Assembly: GCA_017527945.1 (NCBI GenBank)
Contig: JAFXPL010000175.1
Span: 1 to 35,959 of the forward strand
Reading direction: 5' to 3'
Source of the DNA: Bacteroidales bacterium
GTDB lineage: Bacteria > Bacteroidota > Bacteroidia > Bacteroidales > WCHB1-69
DNA length: 35,959 nt
Positions 9,321-17,572 of this stretch are shown here, one piece after another (the stretch's first letter is position 1; each line of letters opens with the position of its first letter). The position numbers and the translations under genes were made by a program. A model generated the notes under the pieces. It made no database searches, was not told where the DNA came from, and was given only the letters and a program-made list of their open reading frames with translations.

Positions 9321-11162
9321 ATGGAATATCTTGGAAGAATACTCAAGTATTTGAAAAACTACAAGTTACAGATTGTACTCATTTTTTTTGTGCAATTTCT
9401 GTATGCTTTTTTCTCCATTTTCACGCTTACACTCATTGTGCCGTTTCTCCAGGTACTGTTCCAACAAGTGGAGCCCGTGACGGCTCGCCCTGAGTTCTCT
9501 TTTTCTGCACAATATCTTATCAACACTTTTTATTATGGCATGACGGTCGTGATTGCGCGATATGGCCAGGCTTCAGCTTTGATATTCATAGCGTTAACTA
9601 TGGTCTGCCTCTCTTTCCTCTCAAATTCCTGTCGTTACGCTGGCATGTACTGGCTGTCGCACATAAGGTCCGGCATTCTTTCCAATATCCGCGATGACTT
9701 CTACCGGAAGCTGATTCGCCTTCCGCTTTCATTCTACTCTAAACAAAGGTCTGGAGATATCGTGAGCCGCATGGGTGCGGATGTGTTGGAAGTGGAGTGG
9801 TCGATCATCTCTTCATTGTTGGCAATTTGCCGTGACCCGTTTTTGTTGGTCGCCTATTTAGTGACATTGTTCAGCATCAGTGCGAGACTCAGTCTGGTGA
9901 CCCTGCTTATTCTGCCGCTGATGGCACTCGTCTTGTCGGTTATCGGCAAGAACATTCGCAACTATTCGCTCAGGTCGCAAGGGCTGATGGGCAGGATGAC
10001 CGCCTATTTTGAGGAGGCCGTCGATGGGCTTCGCGTCATTAAGGGCTATAATGCGCAGGATTACGTCTCCGAACAGTTTCGGAAAGAGAATTTCCAGTTT
10101 TATCGGCTTAACAAGAAAATATTCAGAATCAAGGAGTTGGGTTCCCCTTTGATAGAGTTCCTCTGCATTTTCACAGCTTTGGCCATTTCGTTGATCGGGT
10201 TGGTGGCTTTCCCGGAAAGCTTCGCGTCGAAAGGTCCGCTTTTCATGCTCTATTTTGTTGTTTTCGCCCGCATGATTCCGCCGGCAAAGTCGTTGGCTAC
10301 CACTTATTATCAGATGCGGAAAGGACTCAGTGCAGCGGCCAGGATTTATGAGGTGATGGATGCAGACGATGAAATTAAGGAAGCGGATAATCCGAAACAA
10401 ATTACAGACTTTCAACGCAGTATAGATGTCAAAGATGTAAGTTTTTCTTATAATCCCCAGGTGGCAAATGCGGAGGATTGTGAAGTGTTGAGGCATGTCA
10501 GCTTTTCGTTGAAAAAGGGTGAGACCGTGGCGATTGTGGGGCCGTCGGGCAGCGGGAAATCGACCTTGGTGGATTTGTTGTCGCGATTTTATGATATTCG
10601 CTTCGGGGAAATCTTGGTGGATGGAATACCCCATGATCAATATGTTTTGCAAGATTTAAGGGGGTTGTTTGGAATTGTGAATCAGGATGTCATCCTTTTC
10701 GATGATACAATATATAATAATATAGTCTTCGGGTTGGCGGGGGTTACAGCGGAACAGGTGGAAGCAGCTGCGCGCATTGCGCAGGCGCACGACTTTATCA
10801 TGCATCTGGAAGATGGATACCAGACGCGTATTGGCAATCGCGGTATGCGTCTTTCCGGTGGTCAGCGGCAGCGGATCAGCATTGCGCGCGCCATCTTGCG
10901 CAGCCCGCAGATCTTCATCCTTGATGAGGCCACCTCGGCATTGGATAACGAGTCCGAGCGTCTTTTCCAAGAGGCACTCCTGCCGTATGTCAGACAACAT
11001 ACAGGGATTATCATCGCGCATAGGCTCAATACAATCAGGTTTGCGGATAAAATCGTCTTTCTCAAAGAAGGGCGCGTCGTGGAGATCGGCACCCATGAAG
11101 ATTTGATGAGTAGGCAAGGGGAGTATTTCCAGTTCTATTCTGCGCAACAGTCAACGGAATAG
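9321..11162 (+). CDS. ABC exporter, MsbA-like (fused permease and ATPase)
   Basis: This 613-residue half-transporter has a six-helix permease domain (about 1-330) and a nucleotide-binding domain (about 370-613). The ATPase motifs are intact: GPSGSGKST (Walker A), RLSGGQRQR (signature), IFILDEATSALD (Walker B) and IIAHRLNTI (H-loop). The best family match is the lipid A flippase MsbA group, but lipid and drug exporters look alike here, so the substrate is inferred. The start MEYLGRILKYLKNYK follows the -7 box at 9294. No partner gene is adjacent. Confidence 0.88.
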   Translation: MEYLGRILKYLKNYKLQIVLIFFVQFLYAFFSIFTLTLIVPFLQVLFQQVEPVTARPEFSFSAQYLINTFYYGMTVVIARYGQASALIFIALTMVCLSFLSNSCRYAGMYWLSHIRSGILSNIRDDFYRKLIRLPLSFYSKQRSGDIVSRMGADVLEVEWSIISSLLAICRDPFLLVAYLVTLFSISARLSLVTLLILPLMALVLSVIGKNIRNYSLRSQGLMGRMTAYFEEAVDGLRVIKGYNAQDYVSEQFRKENFQFYRLNKKIFRIKELGSPLIEFLCIFTALAISLIGLVAFPESFASKGPLFMLYFVVFARMIPPAKSLATTYYQMRKGLSAAARIYEVMDADDEIKEADNPKQITDFQRSIDVKDVSFSYNPQVANAEDCEVLRHVSFSLKKGETVAIVGPSGSGKSTLVDLLSRFYDIRFGEILVDGIPHDQYVLQDLRGLFGIVNQDVILFDDTIYNNIVFGLAGVTAEQVEAAARIAQAHDFIMHLEDGYQTRIGNRGMRLSGGQRQRISIARAILRSPQIFILDEATSALDNESERLFQEALLPYVRQHTGIIIAHRLNTIRFADKIVFLKEGRVVEIGTHEDLMSRQGEYFQFYSAQQSTE

Positions 11163-11190
11163 TCCTATGTTCGGGCTTCGATTATTTTAT

Positions 11191-11198
11191 TAATTTTG
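11191..11198 (+). promoter_or_regulatory. Promoter -7 box (TAATTTTG) of the fucosidase gene
   Basis: TAATTTTG lies 43 bp before the fucosidase ATG, in the gap after the ABC exporter stop. No clear -33 TTTG is seen at the expected spacing. Confidence 0.5.
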
Positions 11199-11241
11199 CA
11201 CCCAAAAAAGAATACAAGTGTTCTATTAGAAAAAAAACAAT

Positions 11242-12660
11242 ATGGTACAGTTAAGAAGGTTTGCACTCTTTTTGTCGCATGTTATCGCTTTAATATGTTT
11301 TCTATCACCTGTTTACGCCCAAAGCGAACAGCAATTTGAAACCGATCCGGTCATCTTAAACCGAATCAGTCAATGGCAGGACCTGAAGTTCGGGCTGATG
11401 ATGCACTGGGGTGTCTATTCACAGTGGGGCGTGGTGGAATCATGGTCGATATGCAATGAACCCTGGATTGATCGGAAAGGGGAGCCATACACTGAGTATA
11501 AGGCTAATTACCAGGCTCTTAACAAGACTTTCAATCCGACAAAATTTGATCCAGATGCGTGGGCGCAATTAGCCCGGGAGAGTGGTATGAAGTATTTCGT
11601 GTTCACCACCAAGCACCACGACGGATTCTGCATGTACGACACGAAAGAGACCGACTACTCCGTCACCGGCAAGGATTGCCCGTTCTCGAAAAACCCAAAA
11701 GCAGACATCACTGGCGAACTGGTGAAGGCTTTCCGCAGTCAAGGGCTCTGGACTGGGCTCTATTTCTCGAAACCTGATTGGCACTGCCCCGACTATTGGG
11801 CACCAGAATGGGCCACGCCCGACCGCAATGTGAACTACGATCCGGTCAAGCATCCCGACCGATGGGAAAAATACTGTGACTTCACCCGCAAACAGCTGCA
11901 CGAACTGGCCAACAACTACGGTGACATCGATATCCTTTGGCTCGACGGCGGCTGGATACGTCCCGAGTGGAGCGTCAATGACGAATGCCGCGACTGGCTC
12001 GGCTGTCAGGGTTGGATTCAGGATATCGACATGCCGCGTGTGGCCAAGGATGTGCGCGCCAACAATCCCGACCTCATTATTGTTGACCGTAGTGTGCATG
12101 GCCGGTACGAAAACTACCGTACGCCCGAGCAAGAAGTCCCCGACACGCTTTTGCCCTACCCGTGGGAAACCTGCATGTCGATGGGCGACTCTTGGTCCTA
12201 CGTGGCCACGGACAATTACAAGTCCACCAACCGCCTCATCCACCTGCTGATCGATATCGTGGCCAAGGGTGGCAACTTCCTGCTCAATGTGGGTCCGTCG
12301 CCAGAGGGCACCTTGCCCCCTACCGCTGTGGAACGTCTGCGAGATATGGGTAAATGGTTGAGTGTCAATGGAAAAGCTATATACAACACTCGTCCCTGTC
12401 TGCCTTATTGTTACGGACAAGTGCGCTTCACGCAAGGAAAGGATGGTCAACGGTATGCGCTTTTGCTCATTCCGGAGAACGAGTCCGTCCCTGCCACATA
12501 CACTTTCAAGAACATGGAAAAACCGGTGAAAACCGGGAAAGCTGTCATCCTCGGCACTTCCGAAAAGGCGACCATTACCAAGAAAGGCGATGAATACACC
12601 ATCACCCTCCCTAAAAATGTGCAGCGAAAAGGGAAAGACGCCATTGTGGTGGCATTGTAA
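11242..12660 (+). CDS. Secreted alpha-L-fucosidase, GH29
   Basis: This 472-residue protein begins with a signal peptide (ALFLSHVIALICFLSPVYAQ). It then matches GH29 throughout: FGLMMHWGVYSQWG near the start, KYFVFTTKHHDGFCMYD, and the nucleophile segment DIDILWLDGGW with Asp near residue 235. NFLLNVGPSPEG closes the barrel, and a small beta-sandwich follows. The Glu of TPEQEVP near residue 298 is a candidate acid/base. It would release L-fucose from host or plant glycans in the periplasm or at the cell surface. It is not in a polysaccharide-utilisation locus: no SusC/SusD neighbours are present. The class II aldolase at 35135 could in principle relate to fucose breakdown but is far away. Confidence 0.94.
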   Translation: MVQLRRFALFLSHVIALICFLSPVYAQSEQQFETDPVILNRISQWQDLKFGLMMHWGVYSQWGVVESWSICNEPWIDRKGEPYTEYKANYQALNKTFNPTKFDPDAWAQLARESGMKYFVFTTKHHDGFCMYDTKETDYSVTGKDCPFSKNPKADITGELVKAFRSQGLWTGLYFSKPDWHCPDYWAPEWATPDRNVNYDPVKHPDRWEKYCDFTRKQLHELANNYGDIDILWLDGGWIRPEWSVNDECRDWLGCQGWIQDIDMPRVAKDVRANNPDLIIVDRSVHGRYENYRTPEQEVPDTLLPYPWETCMSMGDSWSYVATDNYKSTNRLIHLLIDIVAKGGNFLLNVGPSPEGTLPPTAVERLRDMGKWLSVNGKAIYNTRPCLPYCYGQVRFTQGKDGQRYALLLIPENESVPATYTFKNMEKPVKTGKAVILGTSEKATITKKGDEYTITLPKNVQRKGKDAIVVAL

Positions 12661-12693
12661 TCAAGAAGCGTAACCATAGTCCGACAGAACCTC

Positions 12694-12785
12694 ATGTCTA
12701 TAAAAAATATCTTCCTTAAGCAGCCTCGAAGAGGCAAGACGCACGCAGTGCAATTAACCCCACACAAGCGCAGCGCAGTGTGGGG
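12694..12785 (+). repeat. Three-hairpin dispersed element, copy 2 (coding)
   Basis: This copy matches 148-238 starting exactly at the ATG. The hairpins are 12723-12735 (GCCTC, loop GAA, GAGGC), 12741-12751 (GCAC, loop GCA, GTGC) and 12758-12785 (CCCCACAC with GTGTGGGG). Relative to copy 1, three base pairs change on both sides (T-A to C-G, C-G to T-A, G-C to A-T) and one wobble pair becomes C-G. Sequence upstream of the ATG is unrelated in the two loci. Confidence 0.87.
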
Positions 12786-13575
12786 TCTGTCGTGCAGGCG
12801 CAGCGCAGTGTGGGGTCTGTCATGCAGGCGCAGCGCAGTGTGGAGCCTGTCAATCCTCTTGGTGCTGATAGTCGCGTCATGCCAGTCCAAGCCAAAAGCT
12901 CCGGATGCACTGCTTGTGGAAGCTGACACTTCAGTGGAACGCGTCGAGACGGAAACGCCGAAATACACGGAGATGGAGCTGCAGCTCCTTGACTTCGGGC
13001 TGCAGGACATCGCGGAAGTTGATTCCACCATCGGAGTGTTCATGGTCTATGCCACGCCCGATAACTTCTTGGGTCACGTTCTTTACCCCGACATCCACCA
13101 CGCCTTTGCGATTCCTGCCATGGCGCAGAAACTTGTGAAAGCGCAGCAACGGTTGAAGTCGCTTCGTCCCGACTTGTCGCTGTTGATTTACGATGCTGCG
13201 CGTCCGGTTAGTGTGCAGCGTGAGATGTGGGAATCGGTGAAAGGCACGCCGAACATTTCGTTTGTGGCCAACCCCGCCAAGGGACGTGGCATGCACAACT
13301 ATGGTGCGGCGGTCGATATCACGATCATGGACAGCACCGGAACACCGTTGCCGATGGGGTCTGCACACGACTATTTCGGTCCGGAAGCCCGTATCGACCA
13401 CGAGCCGGAGTTGGTCGCCAAAGGTCTGATCACTTCGGAAGAACTGGAAAACCGCAAGCTGTTGCGTCGCGTGATGACCGAGAGCGGCTTCATCACCTGC
13501 GTGTCGGAATGGTGGCATTTCAACCATATTCCTTCCATTCGGGCGAAATCAGAGCTGAAAATCATCGATCTGTAG
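12694..13575 (+). CDS. D-alanyl-D-alanine dipeptidase lipoprotein (VanX/M15D)
   Basis: This 293-residue zinc peptidase of family M15D would cleave D-Ala-D-Ala or related dipeptides in the periplasm. The zinc motifs are present: GMHNYGAAVDI with His201 and Asp208, and EWWH with Glu272 and His275. YDAARPVSVQ is the usual substrate-binding Arg segment. A lipoprotein signal (LLVLIVASC) lies at about 56-65, unusually deep in the protein. The first ~55 residues come from a dispersed element and three 30-bp tandem units (KRSAVWGLSC-type). No vanH, vanA or vanRS lies nearby, so the likely role is peptidoglycan turnover rather than glycopeptide resistance. Confidence 0.9.
   Translation: MSIKNIFLKQPRRGKTHAVQLTPHKRSAVWGLSCRRSAVWGLSCRRSAVWSLSILLVLIVASCQSKPKAPDALLVEADTSVERVETETPKYTEMELQLLDFGLQDIAEVDSTIGVFMVYATPDNFLGHVLYPDIHHAFAIPAMAQKLVKAQQRLKSLRPDLSLLIYDAARPVSVQREMWESVKGTPNISFVANPAKGRGMHNYGAAVDITIMDSTGTPLPMGSAHDYFGPEARIDHEPELVAKGLITSEELENRKLLRRVMTESGFITCVSEWWHFNHIPSIRAKSELKIIDL
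12766..12855 (+). repeat. 30-bp tandem repeat, three units, in frame
   Basis: Units start at 12766, 12796 and 12826. Each begins A(A/G)GCGCAGCGCAGTGTGG and encodes ten residues (RSAVWGLSCR). The third unit diverges at its end, where the hydrophobic signal segment begins. The repeat extends the last hairpin of the dispersed element. Confidence 0.9.
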
Positions 13576-13623
13576 AGGAATGACGAAATATTCTTTGAGG
13601 TTATGTTCGCCATTTGAAACAAA

Positions 13624-13652
13624 AACACCTGCGACATCGCAGGTGTTTTTTT
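13624..13652. terminator. Bidirectional intrinsic terminator, dipeptidase / tRNA-Ala
   Basis: AACACCTGC (13624-13632) pairs with GCAGGTGTT (13639-13647). Ts follow on the plus strand and As precede it, so it works in both directions. It lies between the dipeptidase stop and the convergent tRNA-Ala, as the terminator at 4359 does for parE and tRNA-Gly. Confidence 0.88.
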
Positions 13653-13653
13653 G

Positions 13654-13727
13654 TGGAGCGTATGAGAATCGAACTCACGACCTCTTGACTGCCAGTCAAA
13701 CGCTCTAGCCAACTGAGCTAACGCCCC
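13654..13727 (-). tRNA. tRNA-Ala (anticodon GGC)
   Basis: On the minus strand the acceptor stem GGGGCGT pairs with ACGCTCC and includes the G3-U70 wobble that identifies alanine tRNAs. The discriminator is A. The anticodon loop CTGGCAG gives anticodon GGC. The T-loop TTCGATT is standard, and CCA is not encoded. The length is 74 nt. Confidence 0.95.
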
Positions 13728-13747
13728 ATCATTGCTGAAAGCGGCGG

Positions 13748-13755
13748 CAAAAATA
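13748..13755 (-). promoter_or_regulatory. Promoter -7 box (TATTTTTG) of tRNA-Ala
   Basis: TATTTTTG is followed by GCCGCCGCTTTCAGCAATGAT, then the tRNA. TTG lies 18 bp upstream (13774-13776 read as its complement). The box and leader nearly match those of tRNA-Gly at 4479. Confidence 0.7.
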
Positions 13756-13847
13756 CATTTTTTTTTGATTCCACAAGCAGTGTCGCGAATTTTTTTTTAC
13801 AGTAAATAGTAAATAAAGCAAGCAAAAAAAAGAATATAAATTTTTTG

Positions 13848-13877
13848 TTGTATTCAATGAAAAAAATCCTATCTTTG
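13848..13877 (+). promoter_or_regulatory. Complete Bacteroidota promoter of the HlyD/ABC exporter operon
   Basis: TTG at 13848-13850, a 19-bp spacer, then TATCTTTG at 13870-13877. This is the best -33/-7 pair in the window. Transcription would start near 13882-13884, so the in-frame GTG at 13882 would be leaderless and the ATG at 13903 is the better start. Confidence 0.8.
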
Positions 13878-13902
13878 CCGTGTGAAACAAAATGGAAAAA
13901 CG

Positions 13903-15246
13903 ATGAAACAAAACATTGTCTCTTTTGAGACACCACATTTGATTCCTGATCTGGACCTTCGCGCCCCTGAAGTTCAAGACATTCTCGGCATGCCTCCGAA
14001 AACCATACTCCGCATGGGTATTTCGGTGATTTCAGCAGTGGTTGTCGCACTTTTTGCGGGCTGCTGGATCATCAAATATCCTGACATCCTGCCAGCACCT
14101 GTCATTGTCACAACGGAGAATCTACCTGCCGGTGTGATGGCTATGACAACGGGTAAGATTGATGCTGTTGCTGTTGAGGAGAAGCAGGTGGTGAAAGAAG
14201 GTGATTTGTTGGCCATTATCAGTAATCCGGCCAATTATGAAGATGTGATGATGTTGAAACGAATGTTGGAAGAGGTGGACACACAGGTTGTAAAGACGCA
14301 CGGCCCTCCGTCTCTGCAGACGAACCGTTCCTCGTCGTTGCAATTGGGAGATCTCCAGTCGGCATACATCGCCTTCGACAATGCCCTGAACGATTATCAC
14401 CATTTTGTGGAGGCGGATTACCATAACCGCAAAATCAAAGTTGTCCAAAAACAGATTTCTACGCAGAAAGAGCTGCTTTATAAAACCGTCAATCAGTTGT
14501 ATATCAGTAAAAACCAGTTGGAAGCAGCGCAAAATCTTTTTGAAATAGACTCAACACTTTATAGTAAGGGTGCAATCTCTTTGGTTGATTACCAATCAGC
14601 GAGAAACATTTTTTTGCAACAGCAGTCCTCTTTCGAGTCGTCCAAAATGAATGTTGACAACCAGCAAATGAGCCTTCTTCAGTCCGAGCAGAGCGTCTTT
14701 GACTTGGAACAGCAGCGTGTTGACGAAGCGCAGCGGCTGATGTCAGCACTGACGAGTGCTATGGAACGGTTGGCTGCCCAAATTCTGCAGTGGGAACAAA
14801 ATTATCTGCTGGTTGCCCCATGCGATGGCAAGGTCACATTCACCAAGTATTGGCAAAAAAACCAGAATGTGAAAGCGGGCGAGGTGTTGGTTACGGTAGT
14901 CCCCGACGACCAAATCCGTGTCATTGGCAAGATTCTGCTTCCTCCGCACGGTGCTGGCAAGGTGCAGGTTGGACAGGCTGTCAATGTGAAGCTCGACAAC
15001 TATCCGTACATGGAATACGGGATGCTGAAGGCGTCAATCCGTAGCATTTCTCTTGTACCCGTGCAGCATCCTGACGGTACTCGTGTCTATTCCCTTGAAG
15101 TCGCATTCCCAGCACCATTGGTCACCACCAGCCGAAAACAGCTCTCTTTCACACATGAGATGACTGGCACGGCGGAAATCATTACGGAGGATTTGAGGTT
15201 GCTGGATCGGTTTTGGAAACCCGTCAAATCCCTATTTGTACGTTGA
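13903..15246 (+). CDS. HlyD-family periplasmic adaptor of a peptide exporter
   Basis: This 447-residue membrane fusion protein has a short cytoplasmic N-terminus, one membrane helix at about 36-58 and a lipoyl-like half-motif (VTTENLPAGVMAMTTGKIDAVAVEEKQVVKEGDLLAII). A long coiled-coil region follows at about 150-290, then the second half-motif with LLVAPCDGKVTFTKYWQKNQNVKAGE and a beta-barrel. It would bridge the C39-type ABC exporter encoded 26 bp downstream to an outer-membrane channel (not in the window). A 32-nt palindromic element lies in frame at 14290-14321 and encodes about residues 130-140 (VKTHGPPSLQT), at the base of the coiled coil. Confidence 0.9.
   Translation: MKQNIVSFETPHLIPDLDLRAPEVQDILGMPPKTILRMGISVISAVVVALFAGCWIIKYPDILPAPVIVTTENLPAGVMAMTTGKIDAVAVEEKQVVKEGDLLAIISNPANYEDVMMLKRMLEEVDTQVVKTHGPPSLQTNRSSSLQLGDLQSAYIAFDNALNDYHHFVEADYHNRKIKVVQKQISTQKELLYKTVNQLYISKNQLEAAQNLFEIDSTLYSKGAISLVDYQSARNIFLQQQSSFESSKMNVDNQQMSLLQSEQSVFDLEQQRVDEAQRLMSALTSAMERLAAQILQWEQNYLLVAPCDGKVTFTKYWQKNQNVKAGEVLVTVVPDDQIRVIGKILLPPHGAGKVQVGQAVNVKLDNYPYMEYGMLKASIRSISLVPVQHPDGTRVYSLEVAFPAPLVTTSRKQLSFTHEMTGTAEIITEDLRLLDRFWKPVKSLFVR
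14290..14321. repeat. GTAGAGACG-type palindromic element inside the HlyD gene
   Basis: GTAAAGACG (14290-14298) pairs with CGTCTCTGC (14309-14317) with one mismatch and one wobble. The 32 nt have the same length as 2379-2410 and share its outer arms: 10 of 11 bases at the 5' end, 12 of 12 at the 3' end. The loop sequences differ. It is in frame and has no stop codon. Confidence 0.72.
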
Positions 15247-15272
15247 TCTTTGAACTATAATTTTAGAACCTA

Positions 15273-17540
15273 ATGAAATATTACCACCAACTTGATGCCA
15301 TGGACTGTGGTCCCACATGCCTTCGGATGGTTGCTGACCATTATGGGCGGTATTATGCTTTGGAAACTTTGCGGCAGCGCTGTCATATCGGGCGCGAAGG
15401 GGTGAGTCTGCTCGGCATCAGCACCGCCGCCGAGAGCATCGGTTTCCGCACCATCGGCGTGCATATCTCGTTTGAACAGCTGGCAGAGGCACCGCTACCC
15501 TGCATCGTGCATTGGAAACAGAACCATTTTGTGGTCGTCTATAAAATCCAATGTACAATGAACAATGTACAATGTACAAAGGGGGATATTCCGAAGGGAA
15601 CCGTTTATGTCGCGGACCCTGCACAAGGTCTCGTCAAGTTCTCCGTGCAGGAATTCCTGTCGGGGTGGCTCAGCACCAAGACGGGAGGGAAGGACGAGGG
15701 GGTGGCTCTGCTGCTGGAAACCACTCCGGATTTCTACAATGCGGAGGGCGAGAAGCAAGACAAGACCAAACTCAGTTTCGTGCTGCAATACCTCAAGCCT
15801 TACAAGATACTCATCGTGCAGCTTTTCCTGGGGATGCTGCTCGGCACGCTGCTCCAGCTCATCTTCCCGTTCCTAACCCAAAGCATTGTTGATTACGGTA
15901 TTGGCAACAACAACCTCAGTTTTGTGGTCGTCATCCTCATTGCCCAGCTCACCCTCTATGTGGCACAGACGGCCGTGGAATTCATCCGCTCGTGGATTTT
16001 GCTCCACATCAGCACCCGCATCAACATCTCCATCATTTCCGACTTCCTCATCAAACTGATGAAGCTGCCCATCGCCTTTTTCGACACCAAAATGATCGGC
16101 GACATCATGCAGCGTATCGGCGACCACAGCCGCATCGAGGCCTTCCTCACCTCCTCCACGCTGAACATGTTGTTCTCCTTCGTCAACTTGATTGTGTTCA
16201 GTATCGTACTTGCACTCTACAGCCTGAAACTCTTTGCGGTGTTCCTCATCGCCTCTACCTTGTACGTACTTTGGATCACCATCTTTCTGAGGAAACGCAA
16301 AGAGCTGGACTACAAGCGTTTTGCACAGGCCTCCGCCGAGCAGAGCAATCTCTACCAACTCATTACGGGAATGCAGGAGATAAAGCTCAACAACTGCGAG
16401 AAACAGAAGCGTTGGGAATGGGAGAACATACAGGCCAAGCTTTTTCGCGTGAGTATTAAGGGGCTTGCACTCAGTCAGTTCCAGCAGTCAGGCGCCTTCT
16501 TCATCAACGAGACCAAGAACATCCTTATCTCGTTTGTCTCCGCCGCCGCCGTCATCAAGGGTGACATGACCTTGGGTATGATGACCGCCGTGCAATACAT
16601 CATTGGTCAGCTCAATGCCCCCATCAACCAGATGATCGGATTCATCCAGTCGGCGCAGGACGCGAAAATCAGCCTGGAGCGTTTGGGGGAAATCCACAAC
16701 CGCGAGGACGAGGGATCTCAATGTACAATGTACAATGAACAATGTACAATGATTGGGGATATGTCGAATCCCGATGTCGTAGGAACGTATCGCATACGTC
16801 CAATGGATTTACGAATGGAAAACATCACATTCCGCTACGATGAATTGTCGGACAATGTGTTGGAAGACATTACGTTGGAGATTCCGGCGGGCAAGGTGAC
16901 GGCCATCGTGGGGATGAGCGGCAGCGGTAAGACCACGATAGTGAAGCTGCTGTTAGGCTTTTATCCGCCGAAAAAAGGGGAGATTCTGACGGGTGGCATG
17001 AATTTGAAAAACATCCGGCCGTCAGACTGGCGGGCGCGGTGCGGGGCGGTGATGCAGGACGGCTTCATTTTTTCAGACACTATCGCCCGCAACATCGCGG
17101 TGGGAGAGGAACGTATTGACGGTCAGCGGTTGCTCAACGCCGTGCGGGTGGCCAACATCGAGGAAATGATAGATGGTTTACCGTTGGGTTACAACTCCAA
17201 AATCGGTCAGGAGGGCAAGGGCATCAGCCAGGGACAACGTCAACGCATCCTCATCGCCCGCGCCGTCTATAAGAATCCTGACTTTCTGTTCTTTGATGAG
17301 GCCACCAACGCCTTGGACGCCAACAACGAGAAAGTGATTATGGAGAACCTCCAGCAGTTCTTCAAGGGACGGACGGTGGTGGTGGTGGCGCACCGCCTGA
17401 GCACGGTGAAGAATGCCGACCAAATTGTGGTGCTCAACCACGGGCGCATCGTTGAGGTGGGCACGCACGAGCAGCTGACCTCCCTGCGCGGGGAGTACTT
17501 TGAATTGGTGAGAAATCAGTTGGAAATGGGAGGTGGATAG
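15273..17540 (+). CDS. C39-peptidase ABC exporter (double-glycine leader type)
   Basis: This 755-residue fusion exporter cleaves and exports leader peptides. The N-terminal C39 protease has Cys12 (DAMDCGPTCLRMV), His85 (HWKQNHFVVVY) and Asp115 (VADPAQG). A six-helix permease domain (about 165-460) and a nucleotide-binding domain follow: GMSGSGKTT, signature GKGISQGQRQR (unusual QGQ), FLFFDEATNALD and VVAHRLSTV. Two heptanucleotide arrays are in frame: residues 93-102 (QCTMNNVQCT), in the loop between the His and Asp strands, and about 483-494 (QCTMYNEQCTM), in the linker before the ATPase. The reading frame is open throughout. No substrate peptide gene is visible nearby. Confidence 0.93.
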   Translation: MKYYHQLDAMDCGPTCLRMVADHYGRYYALETLRQRCHIGREGVSLLGISTAAESIGFRTIGVHISFEQLAEAPLPCIVHWKQNHFVVVYKIQCTMNNVQCTKGDIPKGTVYVADPAQGLVKFSVQEFLSGWLSTKTGGKDEGVALLLETTPDFYNAEGEKQDKTKLSFVLQYLKPYKILIVQLFLGMLLGTLLQLIFPFLTQSIVDYGIGNNNLSFVVVILIAQLTLYVAQTAVEFIRSWILLHISTRINISIISDFLIKLMKLPIAFFDTKMIGDIMQRIGDHSRIEAFLTSSTLNMLFSFVNLIVFSIVLALYSLKLFAVFLIASTLYVLWITIFLRKRKELDYKRFAQASAEQSNLYQLITGMQEIKLNNCEKQKRWEWENIQAKLFRVSIKGLALSQFQQSGAFFINETKNILISFVSAAAVIKGDMTLGMMTAVQYIIGQLNAPINQMIGFIQSAQDAKISLERLGEIHNREDEGSQCTMYNEQCTMIGDMSNPDVVGTYRIRPMDLRMENITFRYDELSDNVLEDITLEIPAGKVTAIVGMSGSGKTTIVKLLLGFYPPKKGEILTGGMNLKNIRPSDWRARCGAVMQDGFIFSDTIARNIAVGEERIDGQRLLNAVRVANIEEMIDGLPLGYNSKIGQEGKGISQGQRQRILIARAVYKNPDFLFFDEATNALDANNEKVIMENLQQFFKGRTVVVVAHRLSTVKNADQIVVLNHGRIVEVGTHEQLTSLRGEYFELVRNQLEMGGG
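15549..15576. repeat. Heptanucleotide array CAATGTA, in the C39 domain
   Basis: Four units: CAATGTA, CAATGAA, CAATGTA, CAATGTA, then CAAAG. Because seven is not a multiple of three, gaining or losing one or two units would shift the frame early in the protein. Confidence 0.92.
16719..16752. repeat. Heptanucleotide array CAATGTA, in the permease-ATPase linker
   Basis: Units CAATGTA, CAATGTA, CAATGAA, CAATGTA and a partial CAATGA. Same unit as 15549-15576, about 1.17 kb away in the same gene and orientation, so recombination between the two arrays is possible. Confidence 0.92.
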
Positions 17541-17572
17541 CGGTGTATTATGAATAGTGGTTTGGAATTGGC

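Noticed and set aside
12766..12855. Possible CRISPR array from the regular 30-bp units
   Set aside because: The units are directly adjacent with no spacers, are in frame with a gene, and no cas gene is present.
12716..12910. A minus-strand frame with repeated TLRCAC peptides opposite the dipeptidase start
   Set aside because: It is the reverse reading of the 30-bp repeat and hairpin element. The plus-strand gene carries a lipobox and zinc motifs, so that strand is the coding one.
12694..13575. Glycopeptide resistance (vanX) locus
   Set aside because: Only the peptidase is present; no vanH, vanA/B, vanR or vanS lies nearby and the protein is a predicted lipoprotein.
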